NCBI RefSeq assembly: GCF_026242045.1
Contig: NZ_JAPJDO010000050.1
Span: 1-38,313 of the forward strand
Source of the DNA: Mycobacterium pinniadriaticum
GTDB lineage: Bacteria; Actinomycetota; Actinomycetes; Mycobacteriales; Mycobacteriaceae
Length of the DNA: 38,313 bases
Direction of reading: 5' to 3'
The notes under the pieces are model-generated. The model was not told the DNA's origin. It did no database searches and worked only from the letters and a program-made list of their open reading frames with translations. Shown piece after piece: positions 8,664 through 17,316 of this stretch. Numbering within the stretch: the first letter of the stretch is position 1; each line of letters starts with the position of its first letter. Both the position numbers and the translations under genes were made by a program.

Positions 8664-10100
8664 TCACGGTTCAGCCGGCGCGCCCTGCACCGACTTCAGC
8701 TCGTAGAACTCGACCAGTCCGTAATGGCCGAGCTCCCGACCGTTGCCCGACTGCTTGTAGCCGCCAAACGGGGCCAGCATGTTGAAGAAGGAGCCGTTGA
8801 TGTCCACCGCTCCGGTACGCATCCGGCGCGCGATTCGAAGCGCCCGGTCGTGATCGGCCGACCACACGGCACCGGCCAAGCCGTACTCGGTGTCGTTGGC
8901 GATGTGGACGGCATCGTCTTCGGTGTCGTAGGGCAGGATCGAAAGCACCGGCCCGAAGATCTCCTCACGGGCGATGCGCATGTCCTGACGCACATTTGAA
9001 AACGCGGTGGGCGTGACGAAAAACCCTGTCGGCACGTCTGTCGGCTCGTCGAGCCCACCGTAGATGAGGTCTGCGCCCTCAGCGATACCGACGCGGATGT
9101 AGTCGCGCACCCTGTCGCGCTGCGCGGCCGAAGCCAGCGGCCCCATCGTCGTGGACGGGTCCAGTGGATCTCCGAGTGTGTAGGCGGCCAGCCGGGCGCG
9201 GACGAGATCCTCCACCTGGGCGAGCTGCGTTCGGGAAACGAGCATGCGGGTCAGTGCCGTGCAGGTTTGGCCGGTGTTGGTGAAGCAGTTGGCCACCCCG
9301 ACCTTGACCGCTTGAGCCAGGTCCGCGTCGTCGAGAATGATGTTGGCCGACTTGCCACCCAGCTCCAAGGCCACTCGTTTGACCGTGCGTGCCGCAACTT
9401 CCCCGATCCGCCGACCCGCCACCGTCGAACCGGTGAATGTCACCATGTCGACATCGGGGTGAGCGACGAGTTCCTCGCCCACAGTGCCCCCGCGTCCCGA
9501 CACCAAGTTGAAAACTCCGGGCGGAAGCCCGATCTCGTCGATGATGTCGGCAACCACGAACGCGCTGAGCGGTGCGACTTCTGAGGGCTTGAGCACCACG
9601 GTGCAGCCGGTCGCCAAGGCCGCCGCGATCTTGCCCAGCACCTGCTGCAGCGGGTAATTCCACGCGGTGATCGCGGCCACGACGCCGATCGGTTCTCGCA
9701 GTACCAGCGAGTCACCGATGCGTTCTTGGAGCTCAAATCTGGCCATGAGGTCGCGGTAACTCTCCAGCACGCGGCGCGGTAGCCCGACCTGCACCGCCGT
9801 CGACACCCGCAGCGGTGTGCCGACCTCGCAGCTGATCAGCCGGGTCAGTTCATCGGCGCGGTCGTCGACCTTCTTGGCCAACAGCGTAAGGTACTGCAGC
9901 CGACTGTCGACCGTCGCTTGCGACCACGCCGGAAATGCCGCGCGCGCGGCCGCCACGGCATCCGCTACCTCGGGGGGCGTGCTATCGGGAACCCGGCCCA
10001 TAACCGCACCGGTGATGGCGGACTGGACCTCGATGACACCGCCTGCGGAACGCCGCCAGCTTCCCCCGATGTACACCTCGTCGCGGTCGTGGATGCTCAT
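8664..10100 (-). CDS. NAD(P)-dependent aldehyde dehydrogenase
   Basis: A 478-residue aldehyde dehydrogenase with the full catalytic set: N148 in AWNYP, the Glu base E246 in ALELGGK, and the nucleophile C280 in NTGQTCTAL. The KPSE cofactor motif is near residue 171 and the coenzyme-loop motif FTGSTVAG near 222. It converts an aldehyde to the carboxylic acid. The frame continues upstream to 10151, but the ATG at 10100 overlaps the stop of the SDR gene (ATGA) and matches the usual N-terminus. The neighbours imply an order of alcohol (GMC or SDR), then aldehyde, then acid, then CoA ester (ligase at 4204). The natural aldehyde is unknown. Confidence 0.94.
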   Translation of the reverse strand: MSIHDRDEVYIGGSWRRSAGGVIEVQSAITGAVMGRVPDSTPPEVADAVAAARAAFPAWSQATVDSRLQYLTLLAKKVDDRADELTRLISCEVGTPLRVSTAVQVGLPRRVLESYRDLMARFELQERIGDSLVLREPIGVVAAITAWNYPLQQVLGKIAAALATGCTVVLKPSEVAPLSAFVVADIIDEIGLPPGVFNLVSGRGGTVGEELVAHPDVDMVTFTGSTVAGRRIGEVAARTVKRVALELGGKSANIILDDADLAQAVKVGVANCFTNTGQTCTALTRMLVSRTQLAQVEDLVRARLAAYTLGDPLDPSTTMGPLASAAQRDRVRDYIRVGIAEGADLIYGGLDEPTDVPTGFFVTPTAFSNVRQDMRIAREEIFGPVLSILPYDTEDDAVHIANDTEYGLAGAVWSADHDRALRIARRMRTGAVDINGSFFNMLAPFGGYKQSGNGRELGHYGLVEFYELKSVQGAPAEP

Positions 10101-10903
10101 GACGCCAGCCCGGGGGTCTTGGCATGTAGCTTGCGCATTTTGGCGATCCATTCGTCGTAGTCGGCGGCCTTGCCGCGGAAGTACTTCTCCACCTGCGGGT
10201 GGGTGAGAATGAGGAACTGTTCTTTTCTCATCCCTTCAACGACGCAGTCGGCCGCTTCCTCGGCGGTGATCGCGCCGGCCACCGCGAACCACTCGCCCTG
10301 TGCGCCGCGCAGCATGGCCGTACGCACGCCTTCGGCGACGACGCAGGACACCCGAATGCCGTTGCCCCCATAGTGGATCGACAGCCATTCGGTCAGTCCG
10401 AGAACGGCGTGCTTGCTGGTTGCGTAGGGAGCGTTGCCGAGCGCAGTCAAAAGGCCTGCCGCGGAGGCATTCTGGATGAGATAGCCAGAGGCCCGCTCAA
10501 CCATATGCGGCAGAACCGCCCGTGCCGCGTAGACCTGCGGCATGACGTTGACATCCCATACCCGCTGCCACGCCTGGTTGGAGGCCCACGGGTTGCCCCG
10601 CTCGTGCAGCGGTGTCACGCCATCGTGCGGTTCGCCCCACAGCACTCCGGCGTTGGATACGAAGACATCGATGCGGCCGAACTCGGCGAGGGCGGTTTGG
10701 ACGAGCTCGATAACTTGTGCTTCGTCAGAGACATCGGTGACGACACCCAAGCCGCCGATCTCCTCGGCGACGAGCGCGGTGCGTGGCGCGTCAATGTCGG
10801 CGACGACCACCGCGGCGCCAAGGGCGGCAAACCGCCGACACATCGCCTCCCCCATGCCGGCGGCACCACCGGTGACGACAATGACTTTGCCTGCTGGTTC
10901 CAC
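10097..10903 (-). CDS. Short-chain dehydrogenase/reductase
   Basis: A 268-residue classical SDR: cofactor motif TGGAAGMGEAM, acidic VADID after strand 2 (suggesting NAD preference), SNAG, and catalytic Ser with YATSK. A C-terminal stretch with EKYFRGKAADYDEW is seen in actinobacterial SDRs of catabolic clusters. It starts with GTG at 10903, only 4 bp after the amidohydrolase stop and with no good ribosome site, so it is probably translated by coupling. The stop overlaps the aldehyde dehydrogenase ATG. It likely oxidises a secondary alcohol produced by hydroxylation. The direction and substrate are inference. Confidence 0.9.
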   Translation of the reverse strand: MEPAGKVIVVTGGAAGMGEAMCRRFAALGAAVVVADIDAPRTALVAEEIGGLGVVTDVSDEAQVIELVQTALAEFGRIDVFVSNAGVLWGEPHDGVTPLHERGNPWASNQAWQRVWDVNVMPQVYAARAVLPHMVERASGYLIQNASAAGLLTALGNAPYATSKHAVLGLTEWLSIHYGGNGIRVSCVVAEGVRTAMLRGAQGEWFAVAGAITAEEAADCVVEGMRKEQFLILTHPQVEKYFRGKAADYDEWIAKMRKLHAKTPGLAS

Positions 10904-10907
10904 CGGC

Positions 10908-12089
10908 TTAGGCCAGCTTCGTCAGTTTCGCCGCGTTGTCCCACATGACCTTGCGCTCGGAAACGGGATCGTTGAGCTCGGCGGCGACCTTCTCGTACTG
11001 GCGCGGCTCGGCCAGGCCCTCCGGGTGCGGATAATCCGAGCCGAACAGCACCTGGTCGACGCCCAGATACTTGACCACCTCCAGGAGGTTGTCCTCCCAG
11101 AACGGGGCCACCCACACATGCTCGCGAAACTGCTCAACGGGATCCGAGGCGAAGTAGCCCGGGCGTTGGAACCCGGCACGGTTGAGCCCGGAAATCGAAA
11201 GCGGCAGGAACTCCGCTCCGTTCTCCACCGAGGCGATGTTCAGGTTCGGGAAACGCTCGAAGAGCTTGTCGCACGTCACCGCCGCCAGATAGCTGGCGAT
11301 CGCCCGCTCATGTCCGACGGCGATCTGCAGCGGGGAGGCGATCTCGCCGATGATGTTGGTGCGGTGTTCGACGTACTTGTCGAGGCCGGCGCCGCCGACC
11401 TCGCCAACGTGTACGACCGTGATGGCCCCGGCTTCCTCGAGACGGGCCCAGATCGGGTCGAAGATCTGATCACCGGGAGAACGCCACCCTCCGTCGGTGT
11501 AGGTAGCCTGTGCGCGCACCACGAAGATGCGTGCACCGTTGGCCAGCCCGTGTTCGACCTCGTCGATCGCGGCGGGGATATCCGCGAACGTCAGGTAGGG
11601 CGAACTGAAGATCCGGTCCTTGTAGTTGTAGCCCCAGTCATCAAGCAGCCAGCGATTGAAGGCTTTGAACGCCTGTGCGGCGGCTGGTGGATCGTACTGC
11701 AGCCCCTCTTCGTAGCCCATCGCCAGCGACGGCAGCATCCACACCGCCTGCAGGCCCTGCTCGTCAATCTTGGCCAGCCGGTCGTCACGGTTGCGGTAAT
11801 GGCCCGGAATCGGTTCACGTTCGGACAGGATGTCGAGAAGCGAACGCTTCTGCGGATTGCCGCGGAAGTAGTCCGTCATCGCCCCCGGCTTCACGATGGG
11901 GTCGAAGGTGGGGTTGGTGACAGTACGGTCGATCTTGCCGCCGACGATCTGGCGGGTGCGGCCGTCGATGACCGCGGTCTGTACGGTGCGCTCGCGCCAC
12001 GCCTTGGGGCAGTGCCGGGTAAAGGCGTCGAGAGGTTCGTAGTAGTGCTGGTCGACGTCCAGCACGGGGAGACGGTCAGTGCCAATCAC
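10908..12089 (-). CDS. Amidohydrolase family 2 metal-dependent hydrolase/decarboxylase
   Basis: A 393-residue TIM-barrel metal enzyme of the amidohydrolase-2 family, which holds decarboxylases (ACMSD type) and hydrolases. The N-terminal metal motif is DVDQHYYEP around residues 11-19. A barrel His is in TVVHVGE, and the final metal Asp is in LFGSDYPHPEG near the C-terminus. The frame is open to a TTG at 12101, but GGAGG stands 5 bases before the GTG at 12089, which I use. It is the first gene of the operon running to 4204. An operator-like dyad (copy B) is 87 bp upstream and overlaps the end of the previous gene. Relatives are common in mycobacterial steroid- and aromatic-type clusters; hydrolysis or decarboxylation of a ring-derived acid are both possible. 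Confidence 0.85.
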   Translation of the reverse strand: MIGTDRLPVLDVDQHYYEPLDAFTRHCPKAWRERTVQTAVIDGRTRQIVGGKIDRTVTNPTFDPIVKPGAMTDYFRGNPQKRSLLDILSEREPIPGHYRNRDDRLAKIDEQGLQAVWMLPSLAMGYEEGLQYDPPAAAQAFKAFNRWLLDDWGYNYKDRIFSSPYLTFADIPAAIDEVEHGLANGARIFVVRAQATYTDGGWRSPGDQIFDPIWARLEEAGAITVVHVGEVGGAGLDKYVEHRTNIIGEIASPLQIAVGHERAIASYLAAVTCDKLFERFPNLNIASVENGAEFLPLSISGLNRAGFQRPGYFASDPVEQFREHVWVAPFWEDNLLEVVKYLGVDQVLFGSDYPHPEGLAEPRQYEKVAAELNDPVSERKVMWDNAAKLTKLA

Positions 12090-12175
12090 GTGGTCCTCCA
12101 AAGGTTGACGGGGTCTCAGGGATGCGTACCGCAGCGCGTCGCATTAGCCGAAATGTTCGCTTCTTGTCTTCTAAA

Positions 12176-12194
12176 TCTACTCAGAATTTGGTAG
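12176..12194. promoter_or_regulatory. Operator-like dyad, copy B
   Basis: TCTAC-TCAGAA-TTTGG (12176-12191) followed by TAG. The 19 bases from 12176 match copy C at 16084 in 17 positions. It overlaps the stop codon of the NDP-forming ligase gene (12177-12179) and precedes the amidohydrolase operon, implying an internal regulated promoter rather than read-through alone. It also has the wider imperfect arms CTAAAT/ATTTGG. Confidence 0.6.
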
Positions 12195-14303
12195 CTCTAC
12201 AAGAGTCGGCGTGGGTGTTCGAACACACAAAGCATCGACGATCGTGCCGCCGCTCTTGTCGACGATTGCGGGGTTGACCTCGATCTCTGACAACCCCTGT
12301 TCGGTGAGCAGAGCAGCCATCCGATTCAGCGTGTCGCCGATCCATGATTCATCTACCGGCTCGCCCCCACGGAAACCGAAAAGTAATTCGGCTAGCCGCA
12401 GCCGGGTCAGTGCCTTGTGCAACGTGTCCGGATCGCACGGCAGCGGGACATGCTCCACGTCACGGTGCACCTCCACGGCAGCGCCGCCAATCCCCACGGT
12501 GCCGAACACCCCGAGATCGTCAGCCGTGCGCACGGTCAGGATCAGCTCCACTCCGGCGGTCACCATTTTCTGCATGAGCCAGGTCGGGTCCGGGGCCCCA
12601 CAGCGAGCCGCCATCCGCGCCACCGCTTGCCCGACCTGGTCGGCGTTGGACAGGTTGACCGCGACCAGGCCAAGCTCGGTGCGGTGCGTGATGTCCTCAT
12701 CGGCGGACTTCACGACTACGGGGTAGCCGAGCCCCTCAGCCGCACGTGGTGCAGAAGAGCTGTCGCACACCGTCATCGGCGCGACATCCAGGCCGTAGTC
12801 GGCCAACAATTGCAGCGCTTGGGCGCCACCGACCGTCATCGCACGACCGGCCGGCTCGCCGTCCGGGGCGGGGTCGGGTTCCAGCACTCGCTCCGGTCCG
12901 AGGAGCGCGCGGACCAGCCGGCCGAGATCCGAGGGGCTCTGGGCCACCAGCACTCCAGCCGCGCGCAGCTCTTTGATGTAGGGGTCGACGGCGCGCCCCC
13001 CGTACCACAGCACGATGCACGGCTTGCCGGTATCGCGGCCCACCGCCAGGATGTCGGCGACGCTTTGAGCGTTCCACCCTCGCGCTCCCATCGGCAGCGG
13101 CACGCACACCGCCTCGATTGCCGGATCCTCGGCCACAGCCGCCAGGTAGCCGCCGAACTGCACGGGCATTGAACCGGGGCCGACGTCGAGCGGGTTGGGG
13201 ATGGCGGCGAAGCTGGGCAACTGCTCTTTGAGCCGCTCGATGGTCGACTGTCCCAGCGGGGGAAATACCACCCCGGCGCTGGCCAGCTGCTCGGTAGCCA
13301 ACACCGCCATGCCTCCGGAGTAGGCGACCATGCCCCACTTGCGCGGGAACTGCCGGTGCCGGGGTGCGCTCATCGCCCCCAATACCCACAAGTCGTCGGG
13401 GTCGTCGACCACAGTGACATCAAGCGCCCGCAGCAGCGCCAGCTCGAGCGCTCCGCGGCCGATGATCTTGCCGGTATGGCTGGCTGCAGCCTGTTCACCG
13501 GCCGCGGTACGGCCGCCGAGATAGGTGATCAGCCGCTTGCCCGCACCATGCAACTCGCGCACTGCGGCAGAAAACCGCCGGCCGTCGCGGATGGATTCCA
13601 GGTACAGCGCGACGGTGTGGACTTCCGGCAGCCCCGCGAAATACGACACGAAGTCGGGGATGTCCATGTCCCTTTGATTACCGGTGCTGACGATGTGGGA
13701 GATTCCCACACCGGCGTCGCGGGCCCTCTCCACGACGGTGCTGCCGATCGCACCGCTCTGCGCGATCACGGCGATTCCGCCGGCGGCGATGGGGACACCT
13801 TCGGTGAGTACGGAGGTCATGCTCATGGCAAGCCCGGTCCGGACGTTGACCAGTCCGGTGCTGTTCGGGCCGACGATTCGAATTGCGTTGTCGCGGGCGA
13901 AGTCCAGCAGGGAGCGCTCCAGTTCGTGGCCGGCCACACCCATGTCGGCGAATCCAGCGGTCAAGATCAATGCTTGTCGCGCGCCGACCTCTGCACATTC
14001 AGCCAATACTGCTTGCACGGCCGCGGCCGGTACCGCGATGACCACAACATCAGGGACCGTGGGAAGGTCACGAAGCGACGGGAACCCCGGAACACCGTCG
14101 ACGGACGTTGCCGTTGGGTGGATCACGGCGACCTCACCGGTGTAGCCGTAGACCTTGAGGTGTTCGAGGACGGCTCGCCCGCCCGCCTTGTAAGCCTGCC
14201 CGGTGCTGGTCGAGACGCCGACTATGGCGACCGAGGCCGGCTCGAGGAAGCGCTTCGCGACGTCAGCGCGCGGGCCGGCGATGGTTGCCAGTGCCTCAGT
14301 CAC
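12177..14303 (-). CDS. NDP-forming acyl-CoA synthetase (CoA-binding, ligase and ATP-grasp domains)
   Basis: A 708-residue protein of the acetyl-CoA synthetase (ADP-forming)/succinyl-CoA-synthetase-like family. The N-terminal Rossmann CoA-binding domain (about 15-150) has VAIVGVSTSTGQ and IVGPNSTG. A second domain holds AQSGAIGSTV and the phosphohistidine motif AASHTG with H276. The C-terminal part from about 490 is an ATP-grasp domain with VVKSADEDITHRTE. It joins an acid to CoA through acyl- and histidine-phosphate intermediates, chemically distinct from the AMP-forming ligase at 4204. Fused single-chain members occur in mycobacteria; the substrate cannot be read from the sequence. It starts with GTG at 14303 and overlaps the end of the P450 gene by 8 bp. 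Its last codon overlaps operator copy B. Confidence 0.88.
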   Translation of the reverse strand: MTEALATIAGPRADVAKRFLEPASVAIVGVSTSTGQAYKAGGRAVLEHLKVYGYTGEVAVIHPTATSVDGVPGFPSLRDLPTVPDVVVIAVPAAAVQAVLAECAEVGARQALILTAGFADMGVAGHELERSLLDFARDNAIRIVGPNSTGLVNVRTGLAMSMTSVLTEGVPIAAGGIAVIAQSGAIGSTVVERARDAGVGISHIVSTGNQRDMDIPDFVSYFAGLPEVHTVALYLESIRDGRRFSAAVRELHGAGKRLITYLGGRTAAGEQAAASHTGKIIGRGALELALLRALDVTVVDDPDDLWVLGAMSAPRHRQFPRKWGMVAYSGGMAVLATEQLASAGVVFPPLGQSTIERLKEQLPSFAAIPNPLDVGPGSMPVQFGGYLAAVAEDPAIEAVCVPLPMGARGWNAQSVADILAVGRDTGKPCIVLWYGGRAVDPYIKELRAAGVLVAQSPSDLGRLVRALLGPERVLEPDPAPDGEPAGRAMTVGGAQALQLLADYGLDVAPMTVCDSSSAPRAAEGLGYPVVVKSADEDITHRTELGLVAVNLSNADQVGQAVARMAARCGAPDPTWLMQKMVTAGVELILTVRTADDLGVFGTVGIGGAAVEVHRDVEHVPLPCDPDTLHKALTRLRLAELLFGFRGGEPVDESWIGDTLNRMAALLTEQGLSEIEVNPAIVDKSGGTIVDALCVRTPTPTLVELPNSE

Positions 14304-15549
14304 GCCATGTCCTGAACGGCAACGTGATCAAGCTGCGCGTCTGGCCGCCATACGCGGCAAGCTGGGCGTGCTCGGGAATGGAGAACTTCGGGATCTTCCG
14401 GAAGATCTCCTCAAAGGCGATGGTCAGCTCGAGCCGTGCCAGGTGTGAACCGACGCAGCGGTGATTTCCGGCGCCGAAGATCATCGACTTGTCGGCGTGC
14501 CGGTCGATCAGGATCTGGTCAGCGTCAGGGTAGGCGTCTTCGTCGCGATGTGCCGAGGCCAGCGGTATGACCACGCGGTCGCCGGGGTGTAATTCGACCC
14601 CGTTGATGGCGGTTTCTTCGGTGACGGTGCGGCTGCCGTGAACGATCGGTTCATAACGCAGAAGTTCCTCGATCGCCGACGGAATCAATGACGGATCGGC
14701 AGCGAGGCGGTCTTGGAGATCCGGTCGACGAGCTAGATGCAGGAAGCTGAATCCAATTGCCGTGGAGACGGTGTCCAGTCCGGCCAGCACCATCACGTAG
14801 GCGAAGTTGAGGATTTCGCGGTAGTCGAGCTTGCGGGCGCCCGGCATCTCCGCGGTCGTCAGATAAGAAATGATGTCGTCACCGGGATTGGCGAGGCGTT
14901 CGTCGAGCAAGGCGCGGAGGAAGTTGTTGAGCGCCTTGCCGGCCTGCAGACGCGCGGAAGTCTGGGCCTCGACGTCGCCGTGCTCGACTCCGTTGGTCGT
15001 GGTGTGCAGAATAGTGCTGGCCCAGCTGCACAACTGATCACGTTGGGCCACATCGAAGTCCAGCCCGACCAGCCGAAGGAACACCGAACTCGGGAAGGGC
15101 TCGGCGAATTCGGTCATGAAGTCGAATTCGCGTTTGGCGACCATGGTGTCGACCAGCTCAGCCGCGTAACGGCGCACCTCGTCGGCGATGTGCTCGATGG
15201 CCTTGGGCCGGAACAACGGGTCGATGATCGTGCGGTAGCGGCGATGTTCGGGGGGATCGACTTCCAGCGGGATCAGCGCACGGGTGTGACCGGGCGTCGG
15301 CGGGGTGTCAGCCGGCCATGACGAGAACACTTGAGCATTGAGCAGGACGGCGGATATGTCCTCGTACTTCGTGATCACGTAGAACCCACCGTAGTTATCG
15401 GTTTGCGCCACTGGACATTTGGCCCGAAGTGCCGTGTAGTCCGCATGCGGGTCTAGCGCGAACTGCGGGTCGTAGTGGTCATAGTCGTGACCCAACGCCT
15501 CTAGCGCAGTGCAACGGCCAGGGTGTGTACCGGGTTGTTGATCGCTCAC
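14296..15549 (-). CDS. Cytochrome P450 no. 1
   Basis: A 417-residue soluble bacterial P450. The I-helix oxygen-activating motif is AGLDT at 256-260, ExxR is at 295-298 (ELLR), and the heme loop FGAGNHRCVG has the thiolate Cys at 365. The N-terminus is hydrophilic with no membrane anchor. It hydroxylates an unactivated carbon of the substrate with electrons from NAD(P)H, probably through the ferredoxin/reductase pair at 2533-4151. It starts with GTG at 15549, which overlaps the stop of the SnoaL-like gene, and its 3' end overlaps the NDP-forming ligase. Its general layout is like CYP125/CYP142/CYP268-type catabolic P450s, but I cannot assign a family. Confidence 0.94.
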   Translation of the reverse strand: MSDQQPGTHPGRCTALEALGHDYDHYDPQFALDPHADYTALRAKCPVAQTDNYGGFYVITKYEDISAVLLNAQVFSSWPADTPPTPGHTRALIPLEVDPPEHRRYRTIIDPLFRPKAIEHIADEVRRYAAELVDTMVAKREFDFMTEFAEPFPSSVFLRLVGLDFDVAQRDQLCSWASTILHTTTNGVEHGDVEAQTSARLQAGKALNNFLRALLDERLANPGDDIISYLTTAEMPGARKLDYREILNFAYVMVLAGLDTVSTAIGFSFLHLARRPDLQDRLAADPSLIPSAIEELLRYEPIVHGSRTVTEETAINGVELHPGDRVVIPLASAHRDEDAYPDADQILIDRHADKSMIFGAGNHRCVGSHLARLELTIAFEEIFRKIPKFSIPEHAQLAAYGGQTRSLITLPFRTWRD

Positions 15550-16022
15550 GTGAGCTCACCTCGATTCGTGTGGGAAGTGTCGATCGGGGACGCGCCAGGC
15601 GCCGCTGGGGCCAAGTCGGAGCCGACCGGTTCGCGGCAGAGTTCAGTCAGGGCGCCTGGCTCCTTGTAGTGCACGTCGACGCGCACGATCTTGGCGTCCC
15701 GCAGCCGGTAGATGTCGACGCACTCGACGGGCATGCTGCGCCCGGTACCCCGCGAAGTGAACGTGCCGTGTACCACGACAGCGACCCAGTCGTCAGTCCC
15801 GGCGATCTCCGGGGGTTCCAGCCTTACCCGGAAATCCCGGCTCACCGCCGCCAGCATCCGCCGGAATCCGTCGATGCCGACGTATTCACCACCGAACGGC
15901 AGGCTGGGCGCCTCGGAGAACACGTTCGTGTGGTCGAGCAACGCCGCGCAGGCGTCGATGTCTCCGGCGCGCAAGCCCTCGGTGAATCTGCGCACGATCT
16001 CTACGTTGTGCGGTCCAGGCAC
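15546..16022 (-). CDS. SnoaL-like/NTF2-fold protein
   Basis: A small alpha+beta-barrel protein, about 158 residues from the GTG at 16022. I prefer this start because AGGAAGGGGG lies just upstream at a usual distance. The frame is also open from the ATG at 16070, which would add 16 residues. It begins with HNVEIVRRFTEGLRAGDIDA and contains an FGGEYVGIDGFRRML segment and a long beta-rich C-terminal half (VECVDIYRLRDAKIVRVDVHY), all typical of SnoaL-like ketosteroid-isomerase-fold proteins. Such proteins act as isomerases, hydratases/dehydratases or hydrolases, or have no known activity. It is the promoter-proximal gene of the P450 no. 1 operon, so it may process the P450 substrate or product. 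No decisive catalytic Asp pair could be assigned. Confidence 0.75.
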   Translation of the reverse strand: MPGPHNVEIVRRFTEGLRAGDIDACAALLDHTNVFSEAPSLPFGGEYVGIDGFRRMLAAVSRDFRVRLEPPEIAGTDDWVAVVVHGTFTSRGTGRSMPVECVDIYRLRDAKIVRVDVHYKEPGALTELCREPVGSDLAPAAPGASPIDTSHTNRGELT

Positions 16023-16083
16023 CGACAGCCCCCTTCCTGGATCGCTCAGCTTGTGGACACGCAAGTGCATATCTGAATCTTTT

Positions 16084-16102
16084 TCTACACAGATTTTGGT
16101 AG
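16084..16102. promoter_or_regulatory. Operator-like dyad, copy C
   Basis: TCTAC-ACAGAT-TTTGG then TAG; 17 of 19 bases equal copy B. It lies between the divergent SnoaL/P450 operon (62 bp from the start at 16022) and the ACAD gene at 16182 (83 bp). A weaker half-matching copy (CTGT-GTTAAA-TTAG) is at 16141-16154. It is followed by a -10-like TAGATT at 16152-16157 for the rightward gene. Confidence 0.6.
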
Positions 16103-16181
16103 TTCGTCAACGGTCAGCGTGCTCGATTGCCCAGAATAGTCTGTGTTAAATTAGATTGTCGCCGAGCACAGGAGAAGACTG

Positions 16182-17306
16182 TTGACATTCGCGCCGACGG
16201 AGGAGCAGCGCCAACTGCAGCAGCTGGTCCGTAAGTTCTGTGAGGCCAAGTCGCCGGTCGCCGAGGTGCGACGGTTGATGGACACCGAGGAGGGCTTCGA
16301 CCCTGCGGTGTGGCACCAGCTCGGCAGCGAGTTGGGCCTGCAGTCGCTCGCCATCCCGGAGCGCTTCGGCGGTGCCGGCTTCTCCCTGGTCGAGTTGTGC
16401 TTGGCGATGGAGGAAATGGGCCGCGCACTGCTGTGTGCGCCGTTCCTGTCTTCGATTGTCTTGGGCGCCAATGCAATACTCGTCGGCGGCACCGATGAGA
16501 ATCGTGAGCACCTACTTCCCGCCATCGCCTCCGGTGACCTACGCGCGGCGCTGGCCTTCACCGAGCGCACCGACGTCTGGGCGCCGTACGACACAGCTAC
16601 CGAGGCCACCGTGGACGGCGCGCAATACCGGCTGCACGGCGCAAAGACCCTCGTTGTCGACGGCCATACCGCCCAGCTGATCATCGTGTCCGCGCGACGC
16701 CCCGGTACCGGGGCGGTCTCCTTGTTTACCGTGGATGCGTCCACCGCCCAGGGTCTGCAGCGCACGTCACTGCCGACGCTGGACCAGACCCGCAAGCTGG
16801 CCGAACTGCGCTTCGAGGGGACACCGGCGCAGCTGCTGGGCGGCCCAGACGCTGATGGGGCGGCCGCATTGCAGCGCACACTGCAGCAGGCGGCGGTCTG
16901 TCTGGCCGCAGAGCAGCTCGGCGGTGCGGCGCACTGCCTGGACGCCTCTGTCGAGTACGCCCGGATCCGTACCCAGTTCGGTCGGCCCATCGGCTCCTTC
17001 CAGGCGATCAAGCACCGGTGCGCCGACATGCTGCTCGACGTCGAATCGGCCCGCTCCGCGGCCTACTACGCGATGACCTCCGCTGCCGACGACACCGACG
17101 CGGCACTGGCGTCGTCGCTGGCCCACGCGTATTGCTCGGAGGTCTTCTCGCGATCAGCCGGCGCGATGCTCCAAATCCACGGCGGCGTCGGCTACACCTG
17201 GGAACACGACGCGCACCTGTACCTGAAACGGGCCAAGGCCTCCGAGGCGCTGTTGGGTGGTGTCCACTATCACCGCGACGTGGTGGCCGCATCGATGAAC
17301 CTGTGA
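16182..17306 (+). CDS. Acyl-CoA dehydrogenase, small-subunit type
   Basis: A 374-residue ACAD. It starts with TTG at 16182, supported by AGGAG 7 bases upstream. The beta-domain loops are eroded compared with full ACADs: the usual TEPxxGSD is FTERTDVWAP, and the NG.K.fis region is HGAKTLVVDGH. The C-terminal half keeps GRPIGSFQAIKHR and QIHGGVGYTWEHDAHLYLKRAKAS, with Glu at the catalytic-base position. This mix is typical of one partner in the mycobacterial two-gene ACADs (such as FadE28/FadE29), which form alpha2beta2 complexes with an incomplete FAD site in each chain. The candidate partner is the 420-residue ACAD at 18985. The gene runs opposite to its neighbours and converges on the SDR at 17317, with 10 bp between. 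Confidence 0.9.
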   Translation: MTFAPTEEQRQLQQLVRKFCEAKSPVAEVRRLMDTEEGFDPAVWHQLGSELGLQSLAIPERFGGAGFSLVELCLAMEEMGRALLCAPFLSSIVLGANAILVGGTDENREHLLPAIASGDLRAALAFTERTDVWAPYDTATEATVDGAQYRLHGAKTLVVDGHTAQLIIVSARRPGTGAVSLFTVDASTAQGLQRTSLPTLDQTRKLAELRFEGTPAQLLGGPDADGAAALQRTLQQAAVCLAAEQLGGAAHCLDASVEYARIRTQFGRPIGSFQAIKHRCADMLLDVESARSAAYYAMTSAADDTDAALASSLAHAYCSEVFSRSAGAMLQIHGGVGYTWEHDAHLYLKRAKASEALLGGVHYHRDVVAASMNL

Positions 17307-17316
17307 ATTGACCGCG

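Noticed and set aside
10542..12194. 550-codon open frame on the plus strand
   Set aside because: Antisense to the SDR and amidohydrolase genes and without any recognisable motif.
16141..16154. Further operator copy (CTGT-GTTAAA-TTAG)
   Set aside because: Only the right arm fits; kept as a note under copy C because it may just be the -10 region of the ACAD gene.
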